Notes under the pieces: model-generated | Database searches by the model: none | What the model saw: only the letters and a program-made list of their open reading frames with translations | Told to the model about the DNA's origin: nothing | NCBI GenBank assembly: GCA_018894105.1 | Contig: CM032126.1 | Coordinates: 23,720,391-23,784,390 of the forward strand | DNA: 64,000 bases | DNA from: Jacaranda mimosifolia | Lineage: Eukaryota; Streptophyta; Magnoliopsida; Lamiales; Bignoniaceae | Reading direction: 5' to 3' | Translations under genes and position numbers: made by a program | In this document: positions 47,003 through 58,689 of the stretch, in pieces | Layout: the number at the start of each line of letters is the position of its first letter | Position numbering within the stretch: the stretch's first letter is position 1

Positions 47003-47922
47003 TGATATAGGATAGCCCAATTGGCCCAACCCACTTACAGTCAACCAGATAATCATCATGATGTGTGACAACCCAATTGGCTATTAGGCCCAACTCACTA
47101 ACAATCGACCAGGTCATTGACTAGGCCTAATCTCTCATTAGATCATTTCGCTAGCACGAGTATCGCCAGCATAAATCGACACTTTACCCGGTCAACCAGA
47201 GTGTGGTCAATCAGCTTAGGAATGACGATTCAGCACTAAACCAAAGAGACATTTGAATCTAAAGGAGTTTCATCACCTCGACTGGGGCATTTGCAGAGGG
47301 CTAGTAGACGAGGGAACATCTCGACCCTAGGAGGTCCACCGGAGCAACATAGAACAGTTTCGCACCACCAGTTACAATTGCATTGAATGCGCCACAACCA
47401 CCTCTCTGCCGCATTAAATGCTCTGACAGATGCATGCCTCCATATTAATTATATGTGCCACCTCCTGTACCACCATGCTGTGGAACCAAAATAGTGTGCG
47501 CCTCTGTCGTACCGCCATGTCCTGAAAAGTAGAAGGAGACGCCACTTGAAATAGTACGTAGAAAGAAGAAGACCTAAAGGTCAACTAGAGACAAAGGCCT
47601 TCTTTGTATAAGCAAGTGCATCATTGACATATCAACTTCTCAAGAGAGGCTATAAATGTGCCATTACCACTCTCCAGTAAGATAATTTCATTATCACTTA
47701 AGCCCCCACTTTGCCGCTCTATTTTATGGTCGATTTAGTACTGACCTGAGTATCGGAGTGCCTTAGTCGATGGCACCTCAGCTAAACTTTGGCTAGCCTG
47801 ATGTGTGTTGTTGGTTGTAGCATTCAACCCGAATACATCCATACACTCCATCCAAACCTCCCTTTTGGTCAATTGCATTGGTCTTAACCCAGAATACTGT
47901 CAAATAAATCATAGCATTATTA
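47003..47922 (+). repeat. 3' LTR of element B (920 bp)
   Basis: TGATATAGGATAG to CATTATTA. It aligns throughout with 36848-37731. The TATA region reads GCTATAAATGTGCC at about 47651. The target duplication GCATC follows at 47923-47927. Confidence 0.9.
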
Positions 47923-47927
47923 GCATC

Positions 47928-48590
47928 GTTTAAGTTTCAAAGGCGGACATTAATTTATCTTTAAATATAAAAAAATTACTAAAAATACCCATGGTTACAT
48001 GCTACTCATCCTCACGAGTAATGGATCTACTATTTCATGCCCAATAAAAATGGGTTATTTTATCTATTGCTAAATTTATTCAACTCATCATTATTTATAC
48101 TTGGCTAGACATGAGTACCCATTTACCAGGTCTAAGTGTGCCATATTCTTTGTTTCATTCCATAGCATTTGGTTCATGCATTCACCTTCTTTCGCTCGAA
48201 TAGTTTGTGGGGTTCCATATCTATATCACAAAGTAAGAGTTTCAATCATCAATTTCTTTAATTTTAGAATACCATATTCTCTATTAGTCCAGGTCCTATT
48301 ATTCTAACTTTTTAATTACTCTAATCTATATATATATATATATAAATATATATTAACTTATATTTTATACTTAAAATATATTTTCAAAATTTATAGTGAT
48401 CCGAATATGTCGAAAATATGGATTTGGATATTCAAAACTCAAAAAATAAAAATAAAAAAATTGAAACTTTAATACAATCTCAAAGAGGAACTCTTGATAA
48501 AAGTTTAATAAGCAATATGAGTTAGATGATAATGAAATACAAGAAGAAATAGATAGTGAAAATCCTAATGTCGATGCCAACGAGGACAAC
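47928..48590. other. Unassigned DNA with decayed hAT-like end motif
   Basis: At 47975-48130 a stretch ending GAGTACCCATTTACCAGGTCTA resembles 53300-53445, which ends GGGTACCCATTTGCCAAATC. Both also share the CCAATAAAAA...ATTTTATCTAT phrase. A TA microsatellite lies near 48329-48345. No gene. Confidence 0.5.
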
Positions 48591-50790
48591 TTGTAAAAGA
48601 ATTCGATATTGCACTCTTAAAAATATATATGATACAAGTCAATGGACTAACATTGGCACAAATTCAAGAAATTTTTTAATTGAAAATTGACCGAAAATTA
48701 GTGATAGAGATTTTTCAAAAGAAAATTTTTCAAGACATATTTCTATTACATATTATATTGAAAAATGAAAATTGGGAAAAATATAAAAGAAGATAGGTGA
48801 TTTAATCGAAAGATCTGGATAGAGAATTTTATTTTTATTATTAGTTGTTTGGTGCTATTTTAAGTACTAGTAAACTAGCTAATTAAGGTAATAATGATTG
48901 GAAAACCTTAGTAAACAAATTATAAATCATGAAACAAAGAATGAACATAAATGTTAACATGAACTCGTGAATTGATTTAGAAATAAGATTGTTGAAAAAT
49001 AAAACAATTGATAAGCTTGTCCAAGAACAAATACATACATAGATAGAGAATATTGGAAAATTTTACTATCAAGAATTATTGTTATGATAAAATGTCTTGG
49101 TAAAAATAATTTGGCATTTAGGAGCAAAAAAAAAAAAAAAATGAAAAATCTATTAAAAACATATATAATGAAATTTTTTTAGATCTTATTGAAATGATTG
49201 TAGAGTTCGATCCAGTTTTGCAAAAATATATTTGACACATTAAGCATGATGAAAGTCATGATCATTACTTTGGACATAATATACAAAATGGGCTGACGAA
49301 TTTATTAGCAAGCGAAAAAAAAAAAAAGCCAAATATTTTTCAATTTATGCTGGTTCATACACCAGATTCAAGTCATCAAGAGCAAATATCTTTTATCTCG
49401 AGAAGTGTGGGCATTCATCAAACGCAATAAAAGTAATAAAATAATTTTTAAAACTTTTAAAAGTAGATGATACAAGTGGAAAAGGTCTTTTCGAAGCTAT
49501 GGTGGATGCAATAAAAAAAAAAAAAAAAAAAAGAATTGACATTGATAATTTAATAGGATAAAGATATGATATATAGTAGATCAAATATGAAGTGGAAGCA
49601 CTAAGGTTGCAAAAAAGACTTTTAGATTTAACTCTTAGATCTTTTTATACGTTATATGGTTGTCATAATATAAATTTGCTGATTCGTGACATGGCTAATT
49701 CTTGTAGTCATATCATTTTTTGAAGTGGTACAATTTATACATTATTTTCTTCTTTTCTAAATAATGGAAAAGTTCAAAAAAATTTAAAACTAATCTATCA
49801 CTAAAATCATTATCACAAACAAGTTGGAAAAGTCGTATTGACGAAAGTGTTAAAGCTACAAGATTCCAAACTCCACAAATAAGAGATTTTTTATAGAAAT
49901 TTGTAGAATTTAGTGAAGATCCCAAAACCAAAAGTGAAGCTAATTGCTTGGCAACATATGAGTTGTTTGTTTTTACTGGAAATGACTATTTGGTGTGGTT
50001 TGTTGTTTGCTATAAATTCTGTAAGAAAAAATTTACAATCCAAATATAAGTGTATTCATATTGGGACAGATCAATTAAAAGGTCTTCTCTTATTTTTCTC
50101 AAAAATATAGAGAAGAAGGATCTACAATTTTACTAGAGAAATTACCTGTGAAATAAATATAGAACCTGAATTTTGAAATAAATGCATATCACATGTTAAA
50201 GAAATAATTCCGACCAGAATATAGGCAACGAAATAATAAATTCTCTTGAAGAATCTTTTTGCATTGATTATTTCTTTTACATAGTGAACAAAGTTGTGCT
50301 TTTACTTCAAAGTAGATATTTGAATAGTTCAAAATTTATGAAAATATTTTTTATTTTGTATTTAGTGGTAAAAAATTTAGATCATTAGATGATGAAAATT
50401 TTAAAGAGTATCGTCTTGGTTTTGAATGTTCTTTAAGATATAATAGTAATTATGATATTGATGGTTTAGATTTACTTGTGGAATTGAAAACGTCAAAAGA
50501 AATCATACAAGTAGAAAATAATACTCTAACAGACATACTTATTCAAATAAAAAAAAATTAATTATTTTCCAAACAATACATATATTAACTATAGCATACT
50601 ATCAACCATTAAAGTAACTGATGCTTTGTCTAAAAGAATTTTTCTAAAATTGATGTTAATAAAATCACACCTAAGATCAACAATGCCTCAAGAAAGATTG
50701 AATGGGTTGACTGTGCTATTAGTTATAAATAAAATGTTAGAAGAGATTGATTATAAAAATTAATTAACATTTTTGCATCTCAAAAAGTCA
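48591..50790 (+). pseudogene. hAT transposase pseudogene, TTF-finger type
   Basis: A decayed gene of the plant family annotated as TTF-type zinc finger protein with hAT dimerisation domain. In shifting frames one reads NDRDFPKENFSRHIS-like wording near 48700, FGHNIQNGLTNLLASEK at about 49272-49320, KSRIDESVKATRFQTPQIRD and SEANCLATYEL at about 49830-49960. The open part at 49913-50110 has IWCGLLFAINSVRKNLQSK and QLKGLLLFF. The C-terminus, MPQERLNGLTVLLVINKML, lies at about 50680-50745. Stops are frequent. A-runs at 49127 and 49513 interrupt it. It differs in family from the hAT gene at 34468. Confidence 0.8.
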
Positions 50791-51731
50791 AAAATAATAA
50801 AATTTAGATCGTAATGTTTTATATAAAGGTTTTTCTTTTGACACGAAATTCTTAATAGAAAGACGTTCATACTTGAATTTTTCTTATATTTTTTAATTTT
50901 TTATTAAATATATTGAAAGGTCTCGTTTCATGTTTCATCTTTGGCTTTCAATTTTGTTGAGACTTCCCTCGCAATGTGGGCAAGTTTATAGATACATATA
51001 GTATCACCCTATATATATAGAACATCATATACATATTTTTAGCAATAAGAAGTTAATGAAGTAGCTAATTTGTTTTTCTAAGATTGTAAAAATAATAGCA
51101 AATACTTCATAAAAATACTTTAAGAATTTATGTGAACTTGAAAAGCTTATATAAAATTTAAATTTGCAAAGCTTTTATACATTTCTACGGTAATTCATAA
51201 GATCTCATCCACAAGCTTATATTGAAAGCCCTTAGTTTAAAGAAAAGACGTATTCTTGTAGAAGATTTTTAAATGGAGGACCACCAAATTTTTAGTTTGA
51301 ATTTTATGACCACTTTAAGCTCTGGTGCGTGCAAGTTGCAACTTTGGGTGATTGAGAGGCCAATAGTTCTCAAGTAATTTTCACGCAACGCTTTGATTAA
51401 TTGAGTTCATTTGTCAATAGTACTATTCTTCTAAATTACTTTCAAAGAGGTCCCCCATTTGGAAAAGAAAATAGTAATAATTTCATTCAAAGAGGTCCCC
51501 TATTTGGAAAAAAAGAATAATTTCATTCAAAGAGGTCGGCCATTTTTATAATTTGTGGTGCACATTCTTTGCAGTATGTCGTTGCCCACAATTCTTCTAT
51601 ATTGGGAAGAATATTTTATGTTGTGAATCAAAAAGATTTAAATCCTAGAACAAAAATGGAATCAGAATGGTAGTTGTTCAAAATCGTTGAATTCTCTAGA
51701 TAAATAAGCATGTTACTTTACTAGATAATTT

Positions 51732-51768
<37 letters not shown>

Positions 51769-52901
51769 TAAAAATCTCAAAATTAGTTTAGAAATAATAT
51801 ATTAATTTTTTAGAAAAATGAAAATCTCAATCTATGGATTGGTTTGTTTTGTGAAAAATATTTTGAAAAGTGAGTTGGAAGAATAATATGATATATACTT
51901 ATTTATATTTTAAAAGTGGTCAGAAATTTTTTTGGGAGGGATATTTTCTGCATTAAATGTCAAATCAGCAAAACATATTTGGACTTGTTTTGCCCGAATG
52001 GGAAATGATTGAGGATGACAAATCTAAACACAGCCTCAACATTAGTATAGAATAATAAATGACATTTTCTTTTCTAAAAGGAAAATCTCAATGGTAGTAT
52101 AGAATAGCATAGTATATCATTTTTTTAGGGTATTCTTATTTGTATTTCAAAATTTATAATTTACACTCCATTTGATTTTTAATCTATAGATATTGACCAT
52201 TATATTTTTTATTTTTAAAATATCATTTAATTTAAATTGTTGTACAATTATGTCCTTAATGTAATATTCTTTGTCCTATTAAATGCAATCTTGATTCATT
52301 CCTAGTCTTGATTCCTTCCAACTTCCATGTCAAACTTGATAGAACACATAAAAATAAACAGATTATCCCACCTATAAATTCAATCATATCACTGAAGACG
52401 TGACTATAAATTTTAATAGGAAAATGATAGTATCACTACAAAATAATATATTTTCACACCCGAAATGTGGTCTTGTTTTACTTCATAAAAAATGTTGCGT
52501 AAAGTTATTTCAATCAAAAAAGTGAAATAAAAGAAGAAAAGAGCATTGTACCTTGTTATTTCGACCTGAAAAAAAAAAAAAATCACCCATACTGCGGGTA
52601 CAAAAAAAAAATGTAGATCTCCACCCAATAAAATACAGGTAATTTTACCCACCACCTAATTACCTGTCACTTTTTGATCCAATCCACGAGTAACCCGTAA
52701 ACAACTATATATACACACACACATTAAATTTTTCTCTAATTCTCACAAATAATTTGGAGGATATAAAACTTTTGACATATAATGTGATTTAAATTTGAAC
52801 TTCAAAATGTAATATAACTTAAAGTTGATAGATGCTTAAACATTTAATTTGTATTTTTCAAACTGAAATACTTGACATACTTTAAGTACTTGTTCAATAT
52901 A
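50791..52901. other. Unassigned AT-rich DNA
   Basis: No gene. At 51440-51540 a phrase CAAAGAGGTCCCCCATTTGGAAAA is repeated three times with decay (about 51442, 51487, 51524). An AT microsatellite lies at 51731-51763. Confidence 0.5.
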
Positions 52902-53170
52902 GGGCTAGTTTGGTTAGAATGATAAGATGAGATATAATGCTTTTATTCTACCTTATCATTCATTTGGTTGGAGTGACAATAAACAGTAAGGCCTGCATGA
53001 ATATCAAAAGCCCATATTTATATGTGCAACTCCTATGATAAATTAAATTGCCACCCCTCATGGGTTTATTTATCGTACCAGCCAAATCATACCGCAATAA
53101 TAAAAAATCACACAAATTATCACATAACAAAGAATCATAAGATAACTTAAAAATCCAACCAAACTAGCCC
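52902..53170. mobile_element. MITE, 269 bp, GGGCTAGTTTGGTT termini
   Basis: The left end GGGCTAGTTTGGTTAGAAT and the inverse of the right end GGGCTAGTTTGGTTGGATT match over 14 bases exactly and mostly beyond. The 3-bp ATA occurs on both sides. The ends are of the common plant GGG..GTTTGGTT MITE type; a 3-bp duplication would suit a PIF/Harbinger (Tourist) origin. It is related to the element at 63618. Confidence 0.8.
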
Positions 53171-54010
53171 ATAATGTTTAAAATTTGTAGCCTCTTTTAT
53201 TAGTTTTATTTAAGTAATATTTGAATAATATCATGTAAGTTAAAAAATATATATTAATTTACCTTCAAGTATAACAAAATAAAATAAAATTATTAGTACC
53301 TGTGAGTTACCCATCACCCATAGTTATGGGTAATGGGTCCACTATCTCGCATCCAATAAAAAAGAATAATTTTATCTATAGGTAAATTTACTCAACCCGT
53401 AATTATTCGTTCTTAGGTTACCCACGGGTACCCATTTGCCAAATCTATTGTTATTTCATATTAAATTGGCCAAGTTGAAATGGAATGTTTTCATGAGTAA
53501 TAAAGTTGAAAATGATAATTATTATATTAAAGGGTATATTTGTCTTGCAAATTACTATAAATACATATGAAAAGTAAGGTGGATATTTTGGTCAATAGCC
53601 TAACACAAAAATTTAGAATGGAGCGGGTATAACAAATTTTGGAATACAAATAACAATAGCCTTTTTTTTTATTTACACATTCACGCACACTAAAAATTTG
53701 TTGGATGTTGAATTTTGAACATCACACATACAAATGTGAAGGTAATACTATTGGGTTAATTGACTATTGAGTATTTGACAACAAAGTATATTGATTTATT
53801 TGAAATGTAATAACACTATAATTGAGGTCATATTTAGAATATATTTTTGAAAATTTCTCTTCGGAAATGTGTTTTATCAGAAACATGTTTAGATTAGTTA
53901 GTTATAATATTTGACCAATTCATTTGAGATGTTGATTTCATATTTTTTTAATAAAAAACATACACTCGATTTGTTTATTTTCAATATAGAATTAAAGTGT
54001 TTTCTAGAAC
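53171..54010. other. Unassigned AT-rich DNA
   Basis: It contains the decayed GGGTACCC repeat copy at 53300-53445. No ORF of note. Confidence 0.5.
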
Positions 54011-55500
54011 TAGGGGTGTAAATAGATATTAAACGGATCGGATATACTATTTTCATATTCGTATCCCTTTAACTTCTCAAATATTCAGATACGGATATGA
54101 ATTTGACAAATATTTAAAAATGATATCCAAATTCGTATCCGTCGAATATCGCTCAGATTCGGATATATTCGTATTCGATTATAATTATTCAGATGCATTC
54201 ATATTTTATTGAACTTATCCGTATTCAAATTATTATTTTATATTCATATTCGATGATAATTATTTAGATATCTATTTATGAATATTCAAATACGTGAATC
54301 TACGAACTTATAATAAATACATATTTTAATTAATAGAAGAAACTATATAATTTCATTAAAATGAAAGCAATCAAATAAATAGCATAATTTTTAATTAATA
54401 ATTGACTTTATAATTGATTATTAGTACTTATTAATAATAATGGTATTTAAGCATATTAATTATAAAATCAACCAACAATAATTATGTTGATTAATTTTAT
54501 TTTTTAATTTTTTCTCCATATTACAATAATTTTTTAAATTTATTCTTTTTTCTTCTCAATTCTTCAATTATAATTTATATATATACATATATGGATTATG
54601 AGATTTTTATTGAAAAATATAAATAATATATTATTTAATAAATATATATTCGGATCAAATATGAAATGTGATATGGGGTGGCCCAAATACCTTGACCCAA
54701 ACCAATCTTGCCCAGAGACGCAGCGCCAGACCCAATCTTGCATTTGAGGCCCATAGATGCAATCGACCTCTATTGACCTCTTTCTTGACTATGCCTCCGT
54801 GTCAGAACGGCGTCTGGTCGACTTTGTCGATCAGAGAGGTCGAGACAGTACAATACTCCGCCTCCGCATTAAATGCACTTACGGGCGGCATGCCCTGCAT
54901 TAATGGCGCATGCCACCCCCTCACCGCTTGACACAGTAGGCGCCTCAACAGTGTACTGTCATATCTTTAAAACCTGGAAGGGCATATATCTGGAACTATG
55001 CAGAGAGAGGAAATTACTAATCACCCCTTGCACAAGGGTAAAGGCCCTTGAATGTACTAGGGGCATCTCAGACAATTCCCCAAAGAGGAGAATGCTATAA
55101 ATACTCTCACTTCAACCTTTCTGAGGTATGCTCTCAAAAATACCCAAAGCCCTTACTCTGTTGCTCGAGATATCTCGTCGATCCGTACTGACTTGAGCGT
55201 CGGAGGGCTTGAGCCGAGGACTCCTCAGCTAGCTTGACGTTTGCTGTTGATTGCAGGATTCAACCCCCCTTTGCACTAGCATATCGACTAGAGAGGTCGA
55301 ATCCCATCCAGTGCACAACGAGTTGAACCCTCATCAAAACGGATCAAATATGCATTTATCATACCATTATCCATTTATAATCAGATATTTACTAATTGAA
55401 TACGGATGATATTCGCTTTAAATAGATGCAGATAAATTTTGTATAAACAGATACGAATGTGAACGGTAAACAAATTTTCGAATATCCATTTACAGCCTTA
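54011..55500. mobile_element. hAT-like non-autonomous element hosting a solo LTR
   Basis: The left end is TAGGGGTGTAAATAGATATT and the right end inverse is TAAGGCTGTAAATGGATATT. The flanks TCTAGAAC (54003-54010) and TTTAGAAC (55501-55508) are an 8-bp target duplication with one change, as for hAT. The left half is full of GGATAT, ATATCC and ATTCGTATC motifs in both directions. Without the nested LTR and its duplication it is about 820 bp. No transposase. Confidence 0.82.
54669..55336 (+). repeat. Solo LTR of Tat-like gypsy family (668 bp)
   Basis: It begins TGATATGGGGTGG and ends CCTCATCA. The layout and words (CATTAAATGC, TATAAATACTC, GAGCGTCGGAGGGCTTGAGC, AGCTAGCTTGACGTTTG) match the LTRs of elements A and B. 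The flanks AAATG (54664-54668) and AAACG (55337-55341) are a 5-bp duplication with one change. No internal region follows. The ORFs inside it (54668-55100) are not genes. Confidence 0.82.
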
Positions 55501-55508
55501 TTTAGAAC

Positions 55509-57826
55509 AAGGTATGGGGCTTCTAAAAGACATATTACATAAGATTTGAAAATAAAGTGTTCGTCTTTTCGAATTCATTTTAGAGAATTGAGAAATGACT
55601 CCAAAAGTGATTAGACTTGTCATTTAATTATTGGTTTTCTTAAATCAAATTGGGCATTCAAAAAAGCCCTGTTCCCATTGAATTTGAAAGTTCATTATTT
55701 AAGACTGCTGAAGGCACTTGGAAATATTTCTGCGGGAGATGTGTGCTTTCTGGGCTTGGCCCAAAACCCAACCCAAGCAGAGAGAGCCTCGTGCAGTCCA
55801 ATTAAACAACACAAGGCATAAGTAGCTTTTTCATTTTCTGACTCACATTATTGTATATATTTAGAATATATACAATATTATATATTCTTTATTCATAAAG
55901 TTTAATTCTTAGATTCTTAAGTCTAAATCTAATCATAGTCTAAAAACTCCAATTTTTTACACGAAAAAGTGGCAATTGATGTGTTGTTGTACCATGATAC
56001 CAAAATAATTCAAGATGAATTATGAGATGAAAATACAAATCCTTGTGAGAAAAATTAGTTATTTGTGCAAGAAAATCGTGCCTAAGGATGTTGTATCAAT
56101 TGGTGCACTTGGAATCAATTTTTAGGGTGTTATGACAAAGTTTAGGTCAACTTCTTGAAATAAACTGCTTTTGTGAGGGGGTGAACTAGGTGGTGAGCTA
56201 TATACCATTGGAAAGTCATGGGTGTCTAGTTTCTAATGCAACCAATGGTTATTGAAAAGTATTTGTCTACAAAGATCATGATAAAATTAATGGAGATTGC
56301 CAAATTGGTATACTATTACAGCTGCTTTTGGGAATATCAAGGGCACTCAGTTTCATACCAATTTTAATGGTTCTTTTCACTTTGTTTCTTGGTTATTAAG
56401 TACTTTATACTTTTAATTAATATATTTCAGTTGAACTCATTAGTTTTTATATTTTTTAAGTTATGATAAATGTGTCCTACTTTGGAAGACATCCTATACT
56501 TGGAGGGTTGTTCCAAACTTTATATGGTCACTTCTTGTTGTCATTGAACAGACTATTTTGAAGAAATACAAATCTAAGCATTTAACTTTCTAAGAAGAGA
56601 AATTTTCTTGCTGTTGCTTTAAACTCTTACGTGGATTTCTGAAGGTAAATGTTGTTGCACATTTTAAGTGGTATCTTGTGGTTCCTCCTACTTTTTCATA
56701 TTTTTCCAATATCACATCTTAAGATCCTAATTGCCATGATTATGCTACATCACAAGTTATATATCCACTTTGAAGCTCTTGTTTGGACAAATAGAAAATG
56801 AAGCCATTTTTTAAAGTAAACTCATTAAACAAAGTTTTACGGGACATAATGCAGCCAGAATGAATTAAATAATAAAAGAAATTATAATAAAATAAAGAAA
56901 AAGGGTATCCATATATATCGAAATAGGCAAAACACCCCATGCGATAAAAAAAATAAAAACACCACCATTTGTTTTTAAAAATATATACACTAACTGCTTA
57001 ATGACAGAGGGGTGTTTGACCTATTTCTATAAATTAATAATGGTATTTTGATTTTTCTTTATTTATAAAAAAATGTTTTGCCTATTTTAATTATCAGAGA
57101 AAGATGAATTTGTATTAGTTGTGTGTATATTTAAATGGAATCCTTCAATAACACCCCAACAATATAAACTTAATATTCATTCACCGGAGAATCTCAAATG
57201 AAAAGTACTAAATGCAACCGGAGTTGCGTTTCTATTTGTAAACTGTTGGGGGTCAAATGAACCCACTGGCAAAGAGGTCTTTGCGCCGTTAAAAATTTCT
57301 ATGCTTTTGTTTGGATCAAATAATTAGATTTATACGTAGATATGGATTAGAGTAGAAAAGAATGGATTTAGTAATAGAATAAAATAAGAAAGGAGTATTT
57401 TGATATGTTAAAAGAATAAGGAATGAATAGAATAAAATTTCATAGTTCATTTCATTCAAATGTTTTAATCATAAATAGTAATGAATCATCCAAAGGGAAA
57501 AAATTGAATAAATGAAAAAATAGCCTTAATGTGACCAACATTTTATATTTAGAATGTTTATTTAAATATAAGATATTCTTTTAGATGTTTAGATGTTCTT
57601 TTAGATGTTTCTATTTATTGAAATGTAATAAATATTTATTATGATTGTAATTAACGTCATGTAGATATATTGATATATGTTATATAAAAATTATATCTTT
57701 GCAATACATGTTAGATTTTATCATTCCACATAATAGATATTAACATTTATTAATTAAATAATGTATACTATACAATATTCTATATTGTATTTACAAGTAT
57801 ATTTATTACTTAAGTAAATTAAATAC

Positions 57827-57866
<40 letters not shown>

Positions 57867-58125
57867 TAATGTCGATTATTAATAATAAAAATATGTATAT
57901 ATATTACTTTAGATTAGTTTATAATAAAAATATTTATTTTGTATTTAAAATACACTCAAATATAAAGTATATATGAATACATATTATATTATATTTGTAT
58001 CTGAAAGTATATGATTATATAATGTATTTAATATAATATATATGACCATTAAAGTAAATTTAATAATTTCGTATTACGTATAAAAAATTTAAAAATAAAT
58101 TGTCTTATGTTAAATAAATATTATT
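55509..58125. other. Unassigned AT-rich DNA with GT microsatellite
   Basis: No gene is recognised, although 56000-56650 is somewhat less AT-rich and could hold an old pseudogene. An 18-bp inverted repeat (56921-56938 with 57009-57026, two mismatches) is present. A (GT)n tract lies at 57834-57864. TA-rich sequence fills 57540-58120. Confidence 0.45.
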
Positions 58126-58434
58126 TGATATGGAAAAATAAGACAATAAAAAGCAAACAAATAAACGGGTCCAATTAGATAAATAATAATTAAATAAAAG
58201 GCCAATGATCCCAATAAATTAAGCCCATTAAGATGGGTACCAAGGCCTAAGTGGGCCAAAGTCAGCTAAGCACTTAATTGCTATAAATATTGACTCCCAA
58301 AGTCAAAATGGACAGAAGAATCATTTATTAAAAATCTCGAACTTTAACTCTGCACAAACGCATTTCGGAACAAAAATCCTTTCAAATTAGTTGACTTTCG
58401 GAATGGACTCTAGTTTCATTTCTGAACAACATCA
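58126..58434 (+). repeat. LTR of short-LTR gypsy family (309 bp)
   Basis: TGATATGG to ACATCA. It is similar in length and sequence to 7481-7792 (for example TAATAATTAAATAAAAGGCC against TAATAAATGAATAAAAAGGCC). TATA box GCTATAAATATT at about 58280. Confidence 0.77.
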
Positions 58435-58689
58435 TTTTGGCACTGTTTGTAGGAATTCCCATCTAGAGCAAGGAACATTGAGGATGCAAATGAGTTTCAG
58501 AGCTCGAGATTCCAATGCACATGTCACCCTAAGAGGTGAGAACGCAGAGAACAATCCCTTGAAGCGTAGTCCCATTTAGTACAGAAGCTAGCACTTGAAA
58601 CACATCCACCACCAGAGGAGACACCAACGCAACAGGCTCTAACCCTTAGAGAACTAGTATTATAGAAGATTTAAGAGGTGATAATGACT

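Larger units (their letters stand above)
36848..47922 (+). mobile_element. Gypsy element B (Tat-like), both LTRs present
   Basis: An 11.1-kb Ty3/gypsy element with complete boundaries: LTRs TGATAT...TATCA (TATTA in the 3' copy), flanked by GCATA on the left and GCATC on the right, a 5-bp target duplication with one change. The order is LTR, PBS, gag, protease, RT, RNase H, integrase, tandem repeats, antisense gene, PPT, LTR, as in element A. By eye the first 104 bases of the LTRs differ at about 14 positions, so the insertion is old. All ORFs are broken. Confidence 0.92.

Noticed and set aside
54668..55100. Overlapping plus-strand ORFs of 87 and 75 codons
   Set aside because: They lie within the solo LTR, with no domain; chance frames in GC-richer DNA.
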